This document shows positions 16,730 to 25,720 of a stretch of DNA of 58,584 nucleotides, piece after piece. The first letter of the stretch is position 1; every line of letters starts with the position of its first letter. The stretch spans positions 1 through 58,584 of the forward strand of contig JACKCD010000034.1 of NCBI GenBank assembly GCA_020634215.1, written 5' to 3'. The translations under genes and the position numbers were made by a program. Below the pieces are notes generated by a model, which worked only from the letters and a program-made list of their open reading frames with translations, was not told where the DNA came from and searched no databases. This DNA comes from Ardenticatenaceae bacterium (GTDB lineage: Bacteria; Chloroflexota; Anaerolineae; Promineifilales; Promineifilaceae).

Positions 16730-18766
16730 ATGAGTAACCAATTTGAATGGGAATTTGATGAAGAGCGGGAGATGGAGGAGCCAGCCGCACCGCCGCCAAA
16801 ACCATCGTGGTGGCCGCTATCATGGTGGCGCAAACGGCCGTTGTTGCTTCTGATTCTACTTGTTGGGCTGCTGCTAGGTGGTGGCGGCGGCTGGCGTTAT
16901 GCTCGTCTTCAGCTTGAGCAAACCGAAAACGCCCTCAAAGCCGATGCCCAAACCGTGCTGGATGCCGCTCATGCTGCCTATCTAGACGGGGATGCCAGCC
17001 GCTTTTTTGCCACCCAAAGCCTTGACCCCGGCTGGCGGGCGGCGCAGTTGCGCCCAGAAAACCAGGTCGCCCTGGCTGCCGGCCTCACGGCGACCCGCGC
17101 CGAACAGCATGACGATATTTTGTGGATCAATGCGTCATGGCACGGCGACGCTGGTGTTCAGCAGCGCATTCTCTTTTTCCAATGGCAAGGGGGACAGTTG
17201 GTGCAAATCCCCACCGACCCGCGCTACTGGGGAACGCGGGTGGGGGAGCCGCAGGCATGGGGGCGGCTGGTGCTGTATGAGGTGGATCGGCCTTGGGCAA
17301 ACGAGGTGACGGCGTTTGTGGCCGACACGATTGCCGACCTGTGCGCGGCTGATTGTGTGGCCGACCGGCTGCCGCTGACGATTATTTTGGATGATCGGTT
17401 TGAGGAAACGGCCGTTTCTGGCGAACTCCGCCTCCCTTCCCCCCGCCTGTTAGGGCTAGATGAGAACGGCGAACCCGGCTCCCTCTTCTGGCAGCGGCTG
17501 CGCGAAGGGCTAACCGACGCGCTAACCCCGGCCACCATCCGCTTTTTAGTGCCGCAAAACAAAGACCGCGACTTTCAACTGGCGCAGATGAACATTTATT
17601 ACGCCGCCGCCCAAGACTTTATGGCTGCCAATCCCCATATCACTATTGAACTGGTGGCAGTAGACAACGGCACTGGCGGCAATTTGACCGACCAACTGCG
17701 GCGCAGTGGTATTGAAGCCACCATTATTGCTACCGAGCCGGGCAGCGAAGCCCTGCTGCTGTCCCAATTTGATGCCGTTGGCACGCCGCCCACTGAGGCC
17801 ATGCTGCAAGCCGGGCTGGTGCGCGATTTGACCCGCATGGCAAACACCGACCCTACCTTTGACCCGGCCGACTTTTATGAGCAGGTGTGGCAGGGGATTA
17901 TCTGGCGCGACCGGGCATGGATGATTCCCTATGCTGCCTCGATGCGGCTGGTGTATTATGACCAGGAGGCGTATGAGCAGGCGGGGCTGCGGCCTCCGTC
18001 GCTGCGCTGGACGTGGGATGAGATGGCGGTGAATTTGCGCGGCTTAACCACCAACCCCCCATTGACCATGCCCACCAGCCTGGGTTTTATTGATGCCTCC
18101 ACCGATACGCTCTATGCCTATGCCTATAATTGGAACAATGTGTGCGGCGAGAGCGCCACAGTGCGTTGCCAGCATCGGTTGGCGACGCAAAACGTGGCGG
18201 CGGCACTGGCTTGGTATCAGGGCTTACAGGCGCAGCCTAACTTTATGCCTGACCTGACGACGCTGACGGCGCAGGAGCGGGAAGACCGGGTGCGGGGGGA
18301 GCAGATGCTGCGGCGGCAAATTGCGGTTTGGGTGGATGCGCCGAGTACGTATGAGGATTATCAGTTCGGCCGGCCGATTGGCATTGTGCCGTTTCCGGGG
18401 TCAGACCGCTTTGACGGGATTACGCCGCTGGAGGTGTGGGGGACGTTTATGACGCAGGGGAGTAAACGGCCGTTAGCCACCTGGCAATGGCTCAAATATA
18501 TCAGCCATTATCCGCTGCCGCTCCCTCTCCGCACGCTTCCCGCCCGCCCATCTACCGCCGCACAAATTGGCTTTTGGGAAGCGATGCCGCCGCCGCTGGC
18601 CGATGCTATGCGGACTGCCTTCCCGTTTGCCCGCCCCATTCGGCTGGATGAGAAGGAGGCGATTACGTGGGAGATGATAACGGCCGTTATTAATGGCTCA
18701 CAAACCCCGGAAGAGGCGGCGGGGGGGGAAACGGCCGTTTCTTGGTTTGGGGTGAATGGGGATTAG
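16730..18766 (+). CDS. Membrane-anchored protein with an extracellular solute-binding (family 1-like) domain
   Basis: This 678-residue protein has an acidic cytoplasmic start (residues 1-35), one membrane anchor (LLLLILLVGLLLGGGGG, about 43-60) and then an extracellular part. Residues about 65-265 are a helical/NTF2-sized region of unknown family with DAAHAAYLDGDASRFFA. From about residue 270 the sequence follows family 1 solute-binding proteins: IRFLVPQNKDRDFQLA, IIWRDRAWMIPYAASMRLVYYDQEAYEQAG, RWTWDEMAVNLRGL and QIAVWVDAPS. Such a domain usually binds sugars for an ABC importer, but no permease genes are adjacent and it is fixed by a transmembrane helix, not a lipid. It could be a sensor or a solitary binding protein. 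No Shine-Dalgarno sequence precedes it. Confidence 0.78.
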   Translation: MSNQFEWEFDEEREMEEPAAPPPKPSWWPLSWWRKRPLLLLILLVGLLLGGGGGWRYARLQLEQTENALKADAQTVLDAAHAAYLDGDASRFFATQSLDPGWRAAQLRPENQVALAAGLTATRAEQHDDILWINASWHGDAGVQQRILFFQWQGGQLVQIPTDPRYWGTRVGEPQAWGRLVLYEVDRPWANEVTAFVADTIADLCAADCVADRLPLTIILDDRFEETAVSGELRLPSPRLLGLDENGEPGSLFWQRLREGLTDALTPATIRFLVPQNKDRDFQLAQMNIYYAAAQDFMAANPHITIELVAVDNGTGGNLTDQLRRSGIEATIIATEPGSEALLLSQFDAVGTPPTEAMLQAGLVRDLTRMANTDPTFDPADFYEQVWQGIIWRDRAWMIPYAASMRLVYYDQEAYEQAGLRPPSLRWTWDEMAVNLRGLTTNPPLTMPTSLGFIDASTDTLYAYAYNWNNVCGESATVRCQHRLATQNVAAALAWYQGLQAQPNFMPDLTTLTAQEREDRVRGEQMLRRQIAVWVDAPSTYEDYQFGRPIGIVPFPGSDRFDGITPLEVWGTFMTQGSKRPLATWQWLKYISHYPLPLPLRTLPARPSTAAQIGFWEAMPPPLADAMRTAFPFARPIRLDEKEAITWEMITAVINGSQTPEEAAGGETAVSWFGVNGD

Positions 18767-18818
18767 AGATTGGGGGTTGGAGATTGGAGATTGGTCAATC
18801 GCTAATCGCCAATCTCCG
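18765..18818. repeat. Heptamer repeat hairpin (GGAGATT family)
   Basis: Units GAGATTG/GGAGATT run into the inverted copies AATCGCTAATCGCCAATCTCC. The block lies between two convergent genes and may act as a two-way terminator. Confidence 0.8.
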
Positions 18819-19287
18819 CCCGCCTCGGCTTTAACTCTTCGGGTAACGGCCGTTCTAGCCACGTCGCCCACAATAAAAGCTGCTCAGGGGTGACGTGAAA
18901 GGTACCGGGCGGCAGCTTGGCGTTACGGGCAGCTAACCGTTCCAGCAGTTCATCGGTGGCAACATCGAGGAAAAACAGCTCCGAGTTAGCACCTAGGGCG
19001 GCAGCACGGGCGCGAAAATCTTCCCGTTCGCGGCGTGACCACAGCCCCCAGTCCAAAATGACGCTTGTTCCCAGCCGCAGTGCCTGTTCCGCCACCTGCC
19101 ACTGCATTGTCTCCACCGGGTCGCGCACACCATCCAGACGTTCCTGCGTCAAATTATCGCCATACAAAACGGGAATCCATTCATCGGGGGTCAGCCGCAG
19201 GGCGCGGCGTTCCTCGGCCAGCTTTTTTGCCAGCGTTGTTTTGCCTGCGCCAGGCAGGCCGCAAAGGAGAATGAGGGTGGGGGGCAT
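18802..19287 (-). CDS. P-loop AAA-type kinase
   Basis: This 161-residue protein begins with a nucleotide-binding strand and Walker A, LCGLPGAGKTTLAKKLAEE, followed by LTPDEWIPVLYG and a later VILDWGLWSRREREDFRARAAAL, the layout of small kinases in the zeta-toxin/gluconate kinase/polynucleotide kinase group (AAA_33). The substrate is not predictable. The ATG at 19287 is chosen; a GTG at 19317 would overlap the previous gene. An AACGGCCGTT palindrome sits between the GAGGAG of the previous gene's end and this ATG. The 3' end lies in a GGAGATT-type repeat. Confidence 0.75.
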   Translation of the reverse strand: MPPTLILLCGLPGAGKTTLAKKLAEERRALRLTPDEWIPVLYGDNLTQERLDGVRDPVETMQWQVAEQALRLGTSVILDWGLWSRREREDFRARAAALGANSELFFLDVATDELLERLAARNAKLPPGTFHVTPEQLLLWATWLERPLPEELKPRRAEIGD

Positions 19288-19303
19288 GAAAACGGCCGTT
19301 TTC

Positions 19304-19684
19304 CTACTCCTCCTCACGCACCAAGTACTTGTGCAGCACTTCCTGCGCTTCTTGCAGTTCCGCTATCTTTTTCTCATTGGTCAGCCGTTGGTAATCGGCA
19401 ATAGCAGCCGTTAGGTCGTCCATTTCACGCTGCAAAATGGCCGCAATATCTGCTTCCGTCAGCAGCTTCCGCGCCACATCCCTGGTGATGCCGCTGACAG
19501 GCACAAAATGGGGGTCTACTTCCACCGCCTCCGCTTGGTCAATGGCCGACAGCGTGGCTCGCAGCGTTGCCACCGCCACCCGCTGCCGCGCCCGCATCGC
19601 CACCACCAAATCGGCCTTTAATTGTTGTCGAATCAGAGTTGCGGGGTCATTTATTGCTTGTTTTGTTGATTTTTGAGGTAACAT
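19304..19684 (-). CDS. GatB/YqeY-like protein
   Basis: This 126-residue protein matches the YqeY family, related to the tRNA-binding tail of the GatB amidotransferase subunit. Family-like positions include IRQQLKADLVVAMRARQ, VATLRATLSAIDQAE and EADIAAILQREMDDLTAAIADY. The ATG at 19684 has AAAGGA five bases upstream; a start at 19702 is possible but lacks such a site. It ends 16 bases before the ATG of the kinase downstream, so the pair is probably co-transcribed. The exact function of free-standing YqeY proteins is not established. Confidence 0.85.
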   Translation of the reverse strand: MLPQKSTKQAINDPATLIRQQLKADLVVAMRARQRVAVATLRATLSAIDQAEAVEVDPHFVPVSGITRDVARKLLTEADIAAILQREMDDLTAAIADYQRLTNEKKIAELQEAQEVLHKYLVREEE

Positions 19685-19869
19685 TATTCCTTTACCAAAC
19701 ACTTTTTATCTACGTCAACGGCAAGTATAGCGGTAGATAGTTGTCTGTGCATGGATCGACGGAGCCAGGATCGAATGATTGTTTGTGTTTTGACGCTGGA
19801 TTTGGCGGCGAAAAACGGCCGTTTTTTGCCATTAGCAGTAACAAACAGTATGTAAATGGAGAAAAGAAG

Positions 19870-20166
19870 ATGGGAACAACGCTTTGGGGCTTACCGATGT
19901 ATTTGTTTGGCTTTTTTTGCCTTTTTTTGATGCTGGGCTATGTGGTGCAGTGGCCGAAACCAAAAGCGGGACAAAAACGGCCGTTTTGGCTTCACCTCCT
20001 CCTGCGCTGGGGACACGCCGCCGTGTGGCTGCTGCTGGCTGCCGCCTGCTTCCTCTGGTATGCTGGCTACAATCCACTTGGCAACCAACTTGCTGCCAAC
20101 GCCATGATCGTCTATATCATTTTCATTGTCGCCCTGTTCTACGATAGGCGAGCAGCCAAGGGTTAA
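19870..20166 (+). CDS. Small membrane protein, 98 residues
   Basis: Three hydrophobic segments are visible: LPMYLFGFFCLFLMLGYVV, LLLRWGHAAVWLLLAAACFL and ANAMIVYIIFIVALFY, ending with a basic tail DRRAAKG. ATGGAGAAAAGAAG lies before the ATG at 19870. An in-frame start at 19741 would add a polar stretch containing the AACGGCCGTT-coded K-R-P-F and is unlikely. No family is recognised. The next gene starts ten bases downstream, suggesting co-transcription with the hydrolase. Confidence 0.65.
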   Translation: MGTTLWGLPMYLFGFFCLFLMLGYVVQWPKPKAGQKRPFWLHLLLRWGHAAVWLLLAAACFLWYAGYNPLGNQLAANAMIVYIIFIVALFYDRRAAKG

Positions 20167-20175
20167 ACAGCTCAT

Positions 20176-20952
20176 ATGGACACGACCAAACCATCCCTTC
20201 TTTTTATCCACGGTGCCTGGCACGGCAAATGGTGTTTTGAACGGTATTTTTGCGGCTACTTTCAGCAGCGGGGGTATGATGTCCACGCGCTGGATTTGCC
20301 GGAGCATGGAGAAAAGTTTACCGGCGTGCGTCAGCAGCGGTGGTTGTCGGTGCGGGATTATGTAACGGCCGTTTCCGACTACGCCGCCACCCTACCCACC
20401 CCACCCATTGTCATCGGCCACTCCATGGGTGGTTTCGTTGTACAAAAATATTTGGAGCAGCACCCAGCCCCCGCCGGGGTGCTGCTGGCCTCCGCGCCGC
20501 CGTCTGGCGTTTGGCGCACCACCCTCAAAATTGCTCGCCATTACCCCCGCCACTTTTTGCAAACCAATCTATCGTTAAGCCTGTGGCCGCTGGTCAACGC
20601 GCCAGAACTGGCGCAAGCCCACTTCTTTTCCGCTAACATATCCCCAGCCGACCTGCAAACTTATTTCCAGCAGTTGCACAGCGAATCTTATCGCGCTTTT
20701 GTAGACATGCTGCTGCTCAACCTGCCGCGCCCCAAGCGGGTAAAAGCACCCATGCTGGTGCTGGGAGCCGCCAACGACACCATTTTTACGCCGCAAGAGG
20801 TCAAGGCCACGGCTGCTGCCTACCACACCGAAGCCACCATTTTCCCCAACATGGCCCACGACATGATGCTGGAATCAGGCTGGCAGCAGGTGGCAGACGC
20901 AATTTGCACCTGGCTGCAGGGTATGGGTTTTGCTGCTAGGAAAATTAGCTGA
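20176..20952 (+). CDS. Alpha/beta hydrolase
   Basis: This 258-residue cytoplasmic protein has the oxyanion strand LLFIHGAWHGKWCF, the nucleophile elbow GHSMGG, the acid in LGAANDTIF and the catalytic histidine in NMAHDMML. The H-G-A-W-H-G start resembles salicylate esterase/hydroxynitrile-lyase-like members. Substrate unknown. It follows the small membrane protein by ten bases. Confidence 0.85.
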   Translation: MDTTKPSLLFIHGAWHGKWCFERYFCGYFQQRGYDVHALDLPEHGEKFTGVRQQRWLSVRDYVTAVSDYAATLPTPPIVIGHSMGGFVVQKYLEQHPAPAGVLLASAPPSGVWRTTLKIARHYPRHFLQTNLSLSLWPLVNAPELAQAHFFSANISPADLQTYFQQLHSESYRAFVDMLLLNLPRPKRVKAPMLVLGAANDTIFTPQEVKATAAAYHTEATIFPNMAHDMMLESGWQQVADAICTWLQGMGFAARKIS

Positions 20953-21193
20953 TGTGATGCAGGTTTTTTGGAGGAAACGGCCGTTTTGCATCCTCCACCA
21001 GCCTCATTATAATGCTACTATGTTACCGCCAAACATTGTTTTCGTTAGCAACCCGTCGAAGAAGCTAGAACAGATGCGCGGACGAAGCCGATGAACACGG
21101 GTTTCTTCCTTCTGCTCCGCGAAAATCCGCTCCGATCCGCGTCATCCGCGATGCCATTTCCTTCTTCCAACAAACTACTCATAGGATATAACC
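20953..21193. other. Gap with a promoter and CACGG/CCGCG-rich repeat text
   Basis: A GGAGG...CCTCC hairpin around AACGGCCGTT (20971-20997) follows the hydrolase. TATAAT at 21008-21013 with TTTGCA at 20985-20990 and a 17-base spacer is a plausible promoter for the M20 peptidase. Bases 21070-21155 hold GATGAACACGGG and CCGCGTCATCCGCG-like phrases that recur near 26275 and 57020. Confidence 0.4.
20985..21013 (+). promoter_or_regulatory. Candidate promoter of the M20 peptidase gene
   Basis: TTTGCA and TATAAT are spaced by 17 bases. The leader to the ATG at 21194 would be about 175 bases. Confidence 0.4.
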
Positions 21194-22366
21194 ATGACAA
21201 ACCCTGTTGATTTGATCCGTCAAGAACGTTTGCTGGAACTCACCCAGCAGCTTGTCGCCATCCCCTCCGTCACCAACCACGAGCAGGCCATTGCCGACTG
21301 GATGGCCGACCATTTTAAGCGGCTGGGGTTAAGCGGGGTGCGGCGGTTGCCGGTGGCTGAGTCGGGGGATTCGGTGGTGGGGATGATTGATGGCCGCGCT
21401 GACAAACCCGCTATACTGCTCAACTTCCACATGGACACCTTTGGCGTATTTGACGGCTGGGAAACCGACCCGTTCACGCCTACCCTGCGCGGCAACCGGC
21501 TTTATGGGCTGGGCAGCCACGACATGAAGGGGGGCGCGGCGTGCGTGCTGGGGGCGGTGGAGGCGCTGCTGCAAGCAGGCACCGAATTGGACGGCCGTTT
21601 AATTGTTGCCGCCACCACCGACGAAGAAAATTGGTCACGCGGGGCGCATGAGGTCATCAAAACGGGGCTGCTGGCAAACTGTGCCTACTGTTTGGTTCCG
21701 GAACCCTCCAACGCCGCCAGCCTGACGGTGGGGCAGCGGGGTCGCCACGTTTTTCATTTGCAGTTTTACGGCAAAACCGTCCATGCCGCCTATGGCAGCG
21801 GGGTCAATGCGGTGGTGGATGCAGCCAAAGTGGCAGCCGTTTTGAGCAACAAACGCAACCTTGATTTAGGCTACAGCGAACCGTTTGGCTTACCCGGCAC
21901 GCTGGAGGTAATTGGACTGCACGGCGGCGGCACGCTGATTTTGGTGCCGGAGCAGGCGGATTTGTTTATTGACCGCCATATTTTGCCGGGGCAGACGTTG
22001 GCCGAGGCGGTGGGGCAGATCGAAACGGCCGTTTCCCAAGCCAACATCTCTGGCCGCTGCGCCCTTACTTGGGACGAACGCCCCACCCCCGCCCCATCTC
22101 CCTTCCTTGTCCCCAGCGACAGCCACTTTGCCCAAACGGTGACGCGCCTCATGCGCGAGGAACAGGGGGTGGCCGAGATTCGCCACGTCCTCGGCCGCAG
22201 CGTGGCCGACACCAACCATTTTGCCGTCCACGGCGGCGTGCCGACGATGATTTACGGGCCGCAGGGGGGCAATACGTGTGAGTGTAATGAGTGGGTGGAT
22301 GTGGCGTCATTAACGGCCGTTGCCCGCACCTACGTCCGCGCTGCCCTAGAACTCCTTTGTGAATAG
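21194..22366 (+). CDS. M20 family metallopeptidase (ArgE/DapE/CPG2-like)
   Basis: This 390-residue zinc enzyme removes an acyl or amino acid group by hydrolysis in the cytoplasm. The metal and catalytic residues are visible in order: H and D in NFHMDTF, D in GSHDMKGG, the catalytic pair in TTDEENWSRGAHE, E in LVPEPSN and the final histidine in ADTNHFAVHGG. The dimerisation domain lies between (GRHVFHLQFYGKTVHAAYG). AGGATATAACC precedes the ATG. Substrate remains unassigned because ArgE, DapE and carboxypeptidase G2 types share these motifs. Confidence 0.88.
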   Translation: MTNPVDLIRQERLLELTQQLVAIPSVTNHEQAIADWMADHFKRLGLSGVRRLPVAESGDSVVGMIDGRADKPAILLNFHMDTFGVFDGWETDPFTPTLRGNRLYGLGSHDMKGGAACVLGAVEALLQAGTELDGRLIVAATTDEENWSRGAHEVIKTGLLANCAYCLVPEPSNAASLTVGQRGRHVFHLQFYGKTVHAAYGSGVNAVVDAAKVAAVLSNKRNLDLGYSEPFGLPGTLEVIGLHGGGTLILVPEQADLFIDRHILPGQTLAEAVGQIETAVSQANISGRCALTWDERPTPAPSPFLVPSDSHFAQTVTRLMREEQGVAEIRHVLGRSVADTNHFAVHGGVPTMIYGPQGGNTCECNEWVDVASLTAVARTYVRAALELLCE

Positions 22367-22443
22367 GACGCAGATTTACCTGATTCTCCTGTACGCAAAG
22401 CGGTCGCCGTGCGACATCAGGAAAATCAGGTAAATCTACGTCC
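22366..22443. terminator. Long inverted repeat between convergent genes
   Basis: GGACGCAGATTTACCTGATT (start of the left arm, 22366-22391) pairs with the right arm at 22418-22443 (ends GGTAAATCTACGTCC), about 25 bases with a few mismatches. It separates the M20 peptidase from the convergent enolase-superfamily gene, so a two-way terminator is likely; it may also be a dispersed repeat because similar phrases occur at 57113-57147. Confidence 0.6.
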
Positions 22444-22472
22444 CATAAATCTGCGCTATCTGCGTAATCTCC

Positions 22473-23705
22473 CTACAGCTCCGTAATAATCTTCGCATTA
22501 TCCGACGGCAGCGGCACCTGGCACATCTCCAAATGCAAACGCCCCCCGGTCGTGTACGGATGCGCCAAAACGACATCCTCATTTAGCTCCAGCCCCAGCC
22601 CCGGCTCCGTTGGCGGCAGCATATAGCCCGCCTCCCACACCAGCGGCTTTTTCACCACCGTGTCGTGGAATTCCGTCTGGATCGTCTCCAAAATGAGAAA
22701 GTTGGGGCAGCTAAAGGCCAAATGGGTTGCCGCCGCGTGGGCAATGGGGCCACAGTAAATATGGGGCGCAATTTGGGCGTTATAAACCTCGGCCAGCGTG
22801 GCAATTTTCTTGGTTTCCCAAATACCCCCACTGCGCCCAATGTCGGGCTGCAAAATGGCAACGCCAGCTTTCAACGCCTGGTGGAATTCCACTTTTGTTG
22901 TCAGCCGTTCCCCCGTCGCCACCGGAATGGACGTGAATTGCGCCACGCGACCAATTGCTTCCATCTGGTCGGGCGGGCATGGCTCTTCAAACCACAGCGG
23001 GTCATACGGTTCCAGCCGTTTTGCCAGCCGAATGGCCGATGAGGTGGTCATTTGCCCATGCGTGCCAAACAGGATGTCGGCCTTGTCGCCCACGGCTTCG
23101 CGGATGCGGCGGGCGTTGTATTCACTGCGCGATAGCTCGTGCAGCGACAGTTCGCGCCCACCCTGGAAGCTGTAGGGGCCGGCTGGGTCTTGTTTAACGG
23201 CCGTAAATCCCATCTCCACATACCGCACCGCCGCCTCTGCCGCCACATCCCCATCGTGATACACGTCCCCCGTGCTGTCCACCGGCATGCCCCGGCTGTC
23301 CACCGCCAGTGGGTAAAGATAGGTATAGGTTCGTACCCGATCATGAAAACGGCCACCCAGCAGCTTGTAAACCGGCACCCCATGCGCCTTGCCCAAAATA
23401 TCCCATACCGCAATCTCAATCCCGCTAAACACCCCCATCATGCTAATGTCGGGTCGCTGCGTAAACCCGGCCGAATATACCCGCCGGAACATCGTCTCCA
23501 CATTATGCGGATCTTCCCCAGCAATAAACCGCTCAAAGGTGTCTTCCACCATGCGGCAGGCAATATCACCCGACACCGGAATGCCATAACATTCCCCAAG
23601 CCCCTCAATCCCATTGTCCGTTGTCAGCTTCACCAGCACCCAAAACGCCCCACCAATTCCCGTGGGCGGCACTGTCACATATGTTTTAATCGCCTGTAAT
23701 TTCAT
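22473..23705 (-). CDS. Mandelate racemase/muconate lactonizing enzyme family (enolase superfamily)
   Basis: This 410-residue protein has the N-terminal capping domain and a TIM barrel of the enolase superfamily. Metal ligands and bases appear as TAVKQDPAG (K-x-D, second strand), FGTHGQMT (third strand), LWFEEPCPP (Glu), TGERLTTK (Glu) and APHIYCGP (general-acid/base histidine). The histidine and length are closest to galactonate or related sugar-acid dehydratases, an inference without structure. The ATG at 23705 begins the family-like MKLQAIKTYVT; an ATG at 23732 in frame is the alternative, and neither has a strong ribosome-binding site. No sugar-acid pathway genes are next to it. Confidence 0.85.
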   Translation of the reverse strand: MKLQAIKTYVTVPPTGIGGAFWVLVKLTTDNGIEGLGECYGIPVSGDIACRMVEDTFERFIAGEDPHNVETMFRRVYSAGFTQRPDISMMGVFSGIEIAVWDILGKAHGVPVYKLLGGRFHDRVRTYTYLYPLAVDSRGMPVDSTGDVYHDGDVAAEAAVRYVEMGFTAVKQDPAGPYSFQGGRELSLHELSRSEYNARRIREAVGDKADILFGTHGQMTTSSAIRLAKRLEPYDPLWFEEPCPPDQMEAIGRVAQFTSIPVATGERLTTKVEFHQALKAGVAILQPDIGRSGGIWETKKIATLAEVYNAQIAPHIYCGPIAHAAATHLAFSCPNFLILETIQTEFHDTVVKKPLVWEAGYMLPPTEPGLGLELNEDVVLAHPYTTGGRLHLEMCQVPLPSDNAKIITEL

Positions 23706-23738
23706 ATGCTTCTTAAGGGCATAAACCGACATTCTCTT

Positions 23739-23793
23739 GGAGATTGGCGATTAGAGATTGCAAACGGCCAATCTCCAGTCACCAATCTCCTTT
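23739..23793. repeat. Heptamer repeat hairpin (GGAGATT family)
   Basis: GGAGATTGGCGATTAGAGATT is followed by inverted copies CCAATCTCC, AGTCACCAATCTCC and then TTTTT, between the uvrC end and the dehydratase start on the minus strand. The T-run faces the plus strand. Confidence 0.8.
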
Positions 23794-23839
23794 TTGGGAT
23801 GCCAATTTATCACCTTGTTTGGTATAGTCCTGTTGCTGC

Positions 23840-25714
23840 TCACGCCAAATGCCCCTTAATCGCCTCTGCTACCTCCAGCGGAACCCCCGGGACTGACGCA
23901 ATCTCTTCCAGCGTTGCCTGGCGAAGCTCCTCCAGCGAGCCAAAATGCGTGAGCAAGGCTTTGCGCCGCTTTGGCCCAATCCCCGGCACGCTGTCCAAAA
24001 TCGAAGCCACCCCCACTTTGGCTCGCCGCTTGCGGTGTCCCTCATTGGCAAATCGGTGGGCTTCGTCACGCACCCGCTGCACCAAATACAGCCCCTCAGA
24101 CCGGCGCGGCAGCAAGATGGAGCGTGACTGCCCTGGCACAAACAGTTCTTCTTCCTGCTTGGCTAACCCTGTCAGCGGCACCTCATCCTGCAGCCCAAAC
24201 TGCGCCAGCACCTCCACCGCCATTGCTAATTGCCCTTTGCCCCCGTCCACAATCAGCAGATCGGGCAGCAGTGACCAGGCCGTGTCCTTTTTCTCCTTGC
24301 CAATATCGCTCAAATCATGCAGTTCCCCCGCTAAAGATTCCTGATACCGTTCAAAACGGCGCGTCAGCACCTCTTTCATCGCCCCATAATCATCGTTGCC
24401 CACCGTGCGAATGTTGAAGCGGCGATAATCACTTTTGCGCGGTGCCCCCTGCACAAACACCACCATCGAGGCTACCGTTTGCTTCCCCTGCGTGTGGCTG
24501 ATGTCGTAGCATTCAATACGGGCGGGTGGCGTAGGCAAACTCAGTGCCTCCTGTAGTTCGGCCATGGCGGTGACGTGCTTGGAGCGGTCGGCCGCCCACT
24601 GTTGGCGCAATGTTGCCAGCGTGTCCTGGGCGTTGTTGGTTGCCATTTCCACCAGTTCCTTCTTCCGCCCGCGCTGCGGCACCTGAATCGTCGTTTTGGT
24701 GCCGCGTTTTTGTTTGAGCCACTGCTCAATCACCAGCGCCTCTTCCACTTCGCGGGGCAGCAACACTTCTTTGGGCACGTGGGCCGCCTCGTCGTAGAAC
24801 TGGGTCATAAACTCGCGCAGAATCTCTTCGTCGCTCTCCCCCTCGGTGCCATCGAGCAAAAAATATTCGCGGCCAATGAGTTTGCCGTAACGGATAAAAA
24901 AGATTTGCACGCAGGCATCCCCCTGATCACGGGCAAAGGCGATAACATCCTGGTCGGCGTTGGCGGCTGAAATGACTTTTTGCTTGGCGACGACTTTTTC
25001 GACGGCTTTTAGCTGGTCGCGGTATTCAGCCGCTTTTTCAAACTGCAGGTTGCTGGCGGCGGCGGCCATCTTTTGCTCAATGCCCTGGGCAATGTGTTCT
25101 GATTTGCCGTTGAGGAAGTCCATCAACTCCTGAATCATGGCGCGGTACTGCTGTTTATCAACGGCACCAATGCAGGGGCCGTTACAGAGTTTGATGTCAA
25201 AATAGAGGCAGGCGCGGTCGTCTTTGCCCGTAATCACGCGGTCGCAGGTGAGGTAGGGGAAGATTTTCCGCAGCATGTCGAGCGTTTGGTGGACGGCCCA
25301 GACAGAGGTGTAGGGGCCAAAATAGCGGGAGCCATCGCGCACCATGCGGCGGGTGACGGTGACTTTGGGGAAATCTTCGCCCCAGTGGACTTTGATGTAA
25401 GGGTAGCGTTTGTCATCTTTTAGGCGAACGTTGTAATGGGGCCGGTGCTTTTTGATGAGGGTCATCTCAAGCAGCAGTGCTTCCAGTTCGGTGTCGGTGG
25501 TGATAATTTCGATGTCGGCAATTTGTTTGCGAAGCTGGTGGGTTTTGACGGAATCTACGTTTTTGAGGAAGTAGGAGCGGACGCGGCTGCGGAGATTGAC
25601 CGCTTTGCCGACGTAGATGATGGTGCCGTTTTTGTCTTTATGTAAATAGACACCGGGGCGGGTGGGCAGGTTATTGAGGATTTCCTGAACGTTTTCGGGG
25701 GGTGTGAAACTCAT
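23840..25714 (-). CDS. uvrC: Excinuclease ABC subunit C
   Basis: UvrC makes both incisions in nucleotide excision repair. This 624-residue protein shows the GIY-YIG nuclease (RPGVYLHKDKNGTIIYVGKA, RSRVRSYF) at about residues 15-95, the UVR motif region near 200-240 (LEKAAEYRDQLKAVEKV-like), the RNase H-like C-terminal nuclease with ECYDISHTQGKQTVASMVVF and LLIVDGGKGQL, and the HhH pair at the end (SVPGIGPKRRKALLTHFGS). The ATG at 25714 is chosen; upstream in-frame codons come from the GGAGATT repeat. A TATAAT box ends six bases before this ATG. Confidence 0.95.
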   Translation of the reverse strand: MSFTPPENVQEILNNLPTRPGVYLHKDKNGTIIYVGKAVNLRSRVRSYFLKNVDSVKTHQLRKQIADIEIITTDTELEALLLEMTLIKKHRPHYNVRLKDDKRYPYIKVHWGEDFPKVTVTRRMVRDGSRYFGPYTSVWAVHQTLDMLRKIFPYLTCDRVITGKDDRACLYFDIKLCNGPCIGAVDKQQYRAMIQELMDFLNGKSEHIAQGIEQKMAAAASNLQFEKAAEYRDQLKAVEKVVAKQKVISAANADQDVIAFARDQGDACVQIFFIRYGKLIGREYFLLDGTEGESDEEILREFMTQFYDEAAHVPKEVLLPREVEEALVIEQWLKQKRGTKTTIQVPQRGRKKELVEMATNNAQDTLATLRQQWAADRSKHVTAMAELQEALSLPTPPARIECYDISHTQGKQTVASMVVFVQGAPRKSDYRRFNIRTVGNDDYGAMKEVLTRRFERYQESLAGELHDLSDIGKEKKDTAWSLLPDLLIVDGGKGQLAMAVEVLAQFGLQDEVPLTGLAKQEEELFVPGQSRSILLPRRSEGLYLVQRVRDEAHRFANEGHRKRRAKVGVASILDSVPGIGPKRRKALLTHFGSLEELRQATLEEIASVPGVPLEVAEAIKGHLA

Positions 25715-25720
25715 GGGAGG

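Noticed and set aside
20953..21193. Small RNA or tRNA gene in the gap before the M20 peptidase
   Set aside because: No cloverleaf or T-loop consensus was found; the inverted phrases resemble dispersed repeats.
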